From Nocardioides sp. WS12 (GTDB lineage: Bacteria > Actinomycetota > Actinomycetes > Propionibacteriales > Nocardioidaceae), in the NCBI RefSeq assembly GCF_014108865.1, contig NZ_CP053928.1, positions 2,542,001 to 2,606,000 on the forward strand: 64,000 nucleotides of DNA, given 5' to 3'. This document shows positions 63,751-64,000 of the stretch, in pieces (within the stretch, counting starts at the first letter, position 1; the number at the start of each line of letters is the position of its first letter). The position numbers and the translations under genes are program-made. The notes beneath the pieces are model-generated. The model worked only from the letters and a program-made list of their open reading frames with translations, made no database searches and was not told the origin of the DNA.

Positions 63751-64000
63751 CGGGTTGACGGACGAGCTGCTGGAGATCGCTGACGAGCTCTACGCCCTGC
63801 CGCTCGCGGAGTTCACCCCTGCGCGCGATGCCCGCGTCAAGGAACTCAAGGGCACGCCGTTGGCGCCCCGGGTCAAGGCACTGCGCAAGCCGGCGACGGC
63901 GGCCTGGGTCGTCAACCTGCTCGTCCGACGCGAAGCAGCCCAGGTCGACCAGGTGCTCAGCGTCGGAGCAGCGCTCCGCGAGGCGCAGCAGGCGATGTCG
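63743..64000 (+). CDS. Conserved hypothetical protein (partial, cut by window end)
   Basis: The first 86 codons of a gene starting ATGACTGAC at 63743, overlapping the response regulator stop. It reads MTDGLTDELLEIADELYALP, then LAEFTPARDARVKELKGTPL and RKPATAAWVVNLLVRREAAQ, helical and charged. The motif around K-A-L-R-K-P-A-T-A-A-W is familiar from conserved actinobacterial proteins of unknown function with a long coiled-coil. Nothing firm can be said about its role. Confidence 0.7.
   Translation, partial: MTDGLTDELLEIADELYALPLAEFTPARDARVKELKGTPLAPRVKALRKPATAAWVVNLLVRREAAQVDQVLSVGAALREAQQAMS

Overview
The window is high-GC actinobacterial chromosome. Gene content and order fit the Propionibacteriales, most likely a Nocardioides-like member of the Nocardioidaceae. 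Reasons: an actinobacterial bcc-aa3 respiratory supercomplex locus (ctaCDF, ctaE-qcrCAB, trpD, DnaQ/UvrC-like nuclease, NlpC/P60), an AdoK-type adenosine kinase next to an ErpA-like protein and a glycerate kinase (an order also known from Mycobacterium tuberculosis), frequent GTG starts, and many leaderless promoters. No tRNA, rRNA, insertion sequence, prophage or CRISPR array was seen. The genus is an inference.

Layout. 1-8.4 kb: BCCT transporter (cut at the left edge), methyltransferase, dapB, azlCD with a GNAT enzyme, aldo/keto reductase, and a nadA-yjdM-DUF3043-EthD operon. 8.6-16.2 kb: Tat-exported phospholipase C, glycerate kinase, zinc alcohol dehydrogenase behind a KstR-like operator, ErpA-like protein with a strong terminator, adoK, and a TusA/cysteine desulfurase pair. 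16.3-19.4 kb: ctaC-ctaD-ctaF and terminator. 19.5-28.0 kb: an L,D-transpeptidase followed by a surface-glycan cluster (four glycosyltransferase-type genes, a Wzx-like flippase, a polyprenyl-phosphate sugar transferase). 28.2-32.6 kb: ctaE-qcrC-qcrA-qcrB on the minus strand. 32.7-40.2 kb: ctaG, a receiver-like protein, trpD, two polytopic membrane proteins, a RAM domain and the exonuclease/UvrC-like nuclease. 40.3-44.1 kb: a c-di-AMP (ydaO-type) riboswitch leading an envelope operon of NlpC/P60 hydrolase, HExxH lipoprotein and M48 protease. 44.1-53.2 kb: a Flp/Tad pilus locus with two mini-pilins, a NarL-type two-component system, TadC, a VWA-TadB fusion, CpaF, CpaE and CpaB. 53.5-59.8 kb: FadD, SRPBCC, ArsA-like ATPase, small zinc-finger-like protein, two ROK sugar kinases. 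59.8-64 kb: hydrolase, acyltransferase, a histidine kinase / flavin-reductase-like / response regulator group, and a partial gene.

How it fits together. Two large blocks build the cell surface (glycan cluster and Tad pilus), and a third remodels the wall (L,D-transpeptidase, NlpC/P60). A nearly identical inverted repeat, core TAGTCnGAAnnGACTAG, lies upstream of both the glycan-initiating transferase and the pilins, which suggests shared control. The glycan cluster sits between the two halves of an otherwise conserved respiratory locus. At about fifteen genes a -10-like hexamer (xAnnnT, usually TAnnnT) ends exactly six bases before the start codon, as expected for leaderless mRNAs.

Starts were chosen from Shine-Dalgarno sequences, such hexamers and gene overlaps. 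Family assignments rest on motifs read by eye; no database search was run.
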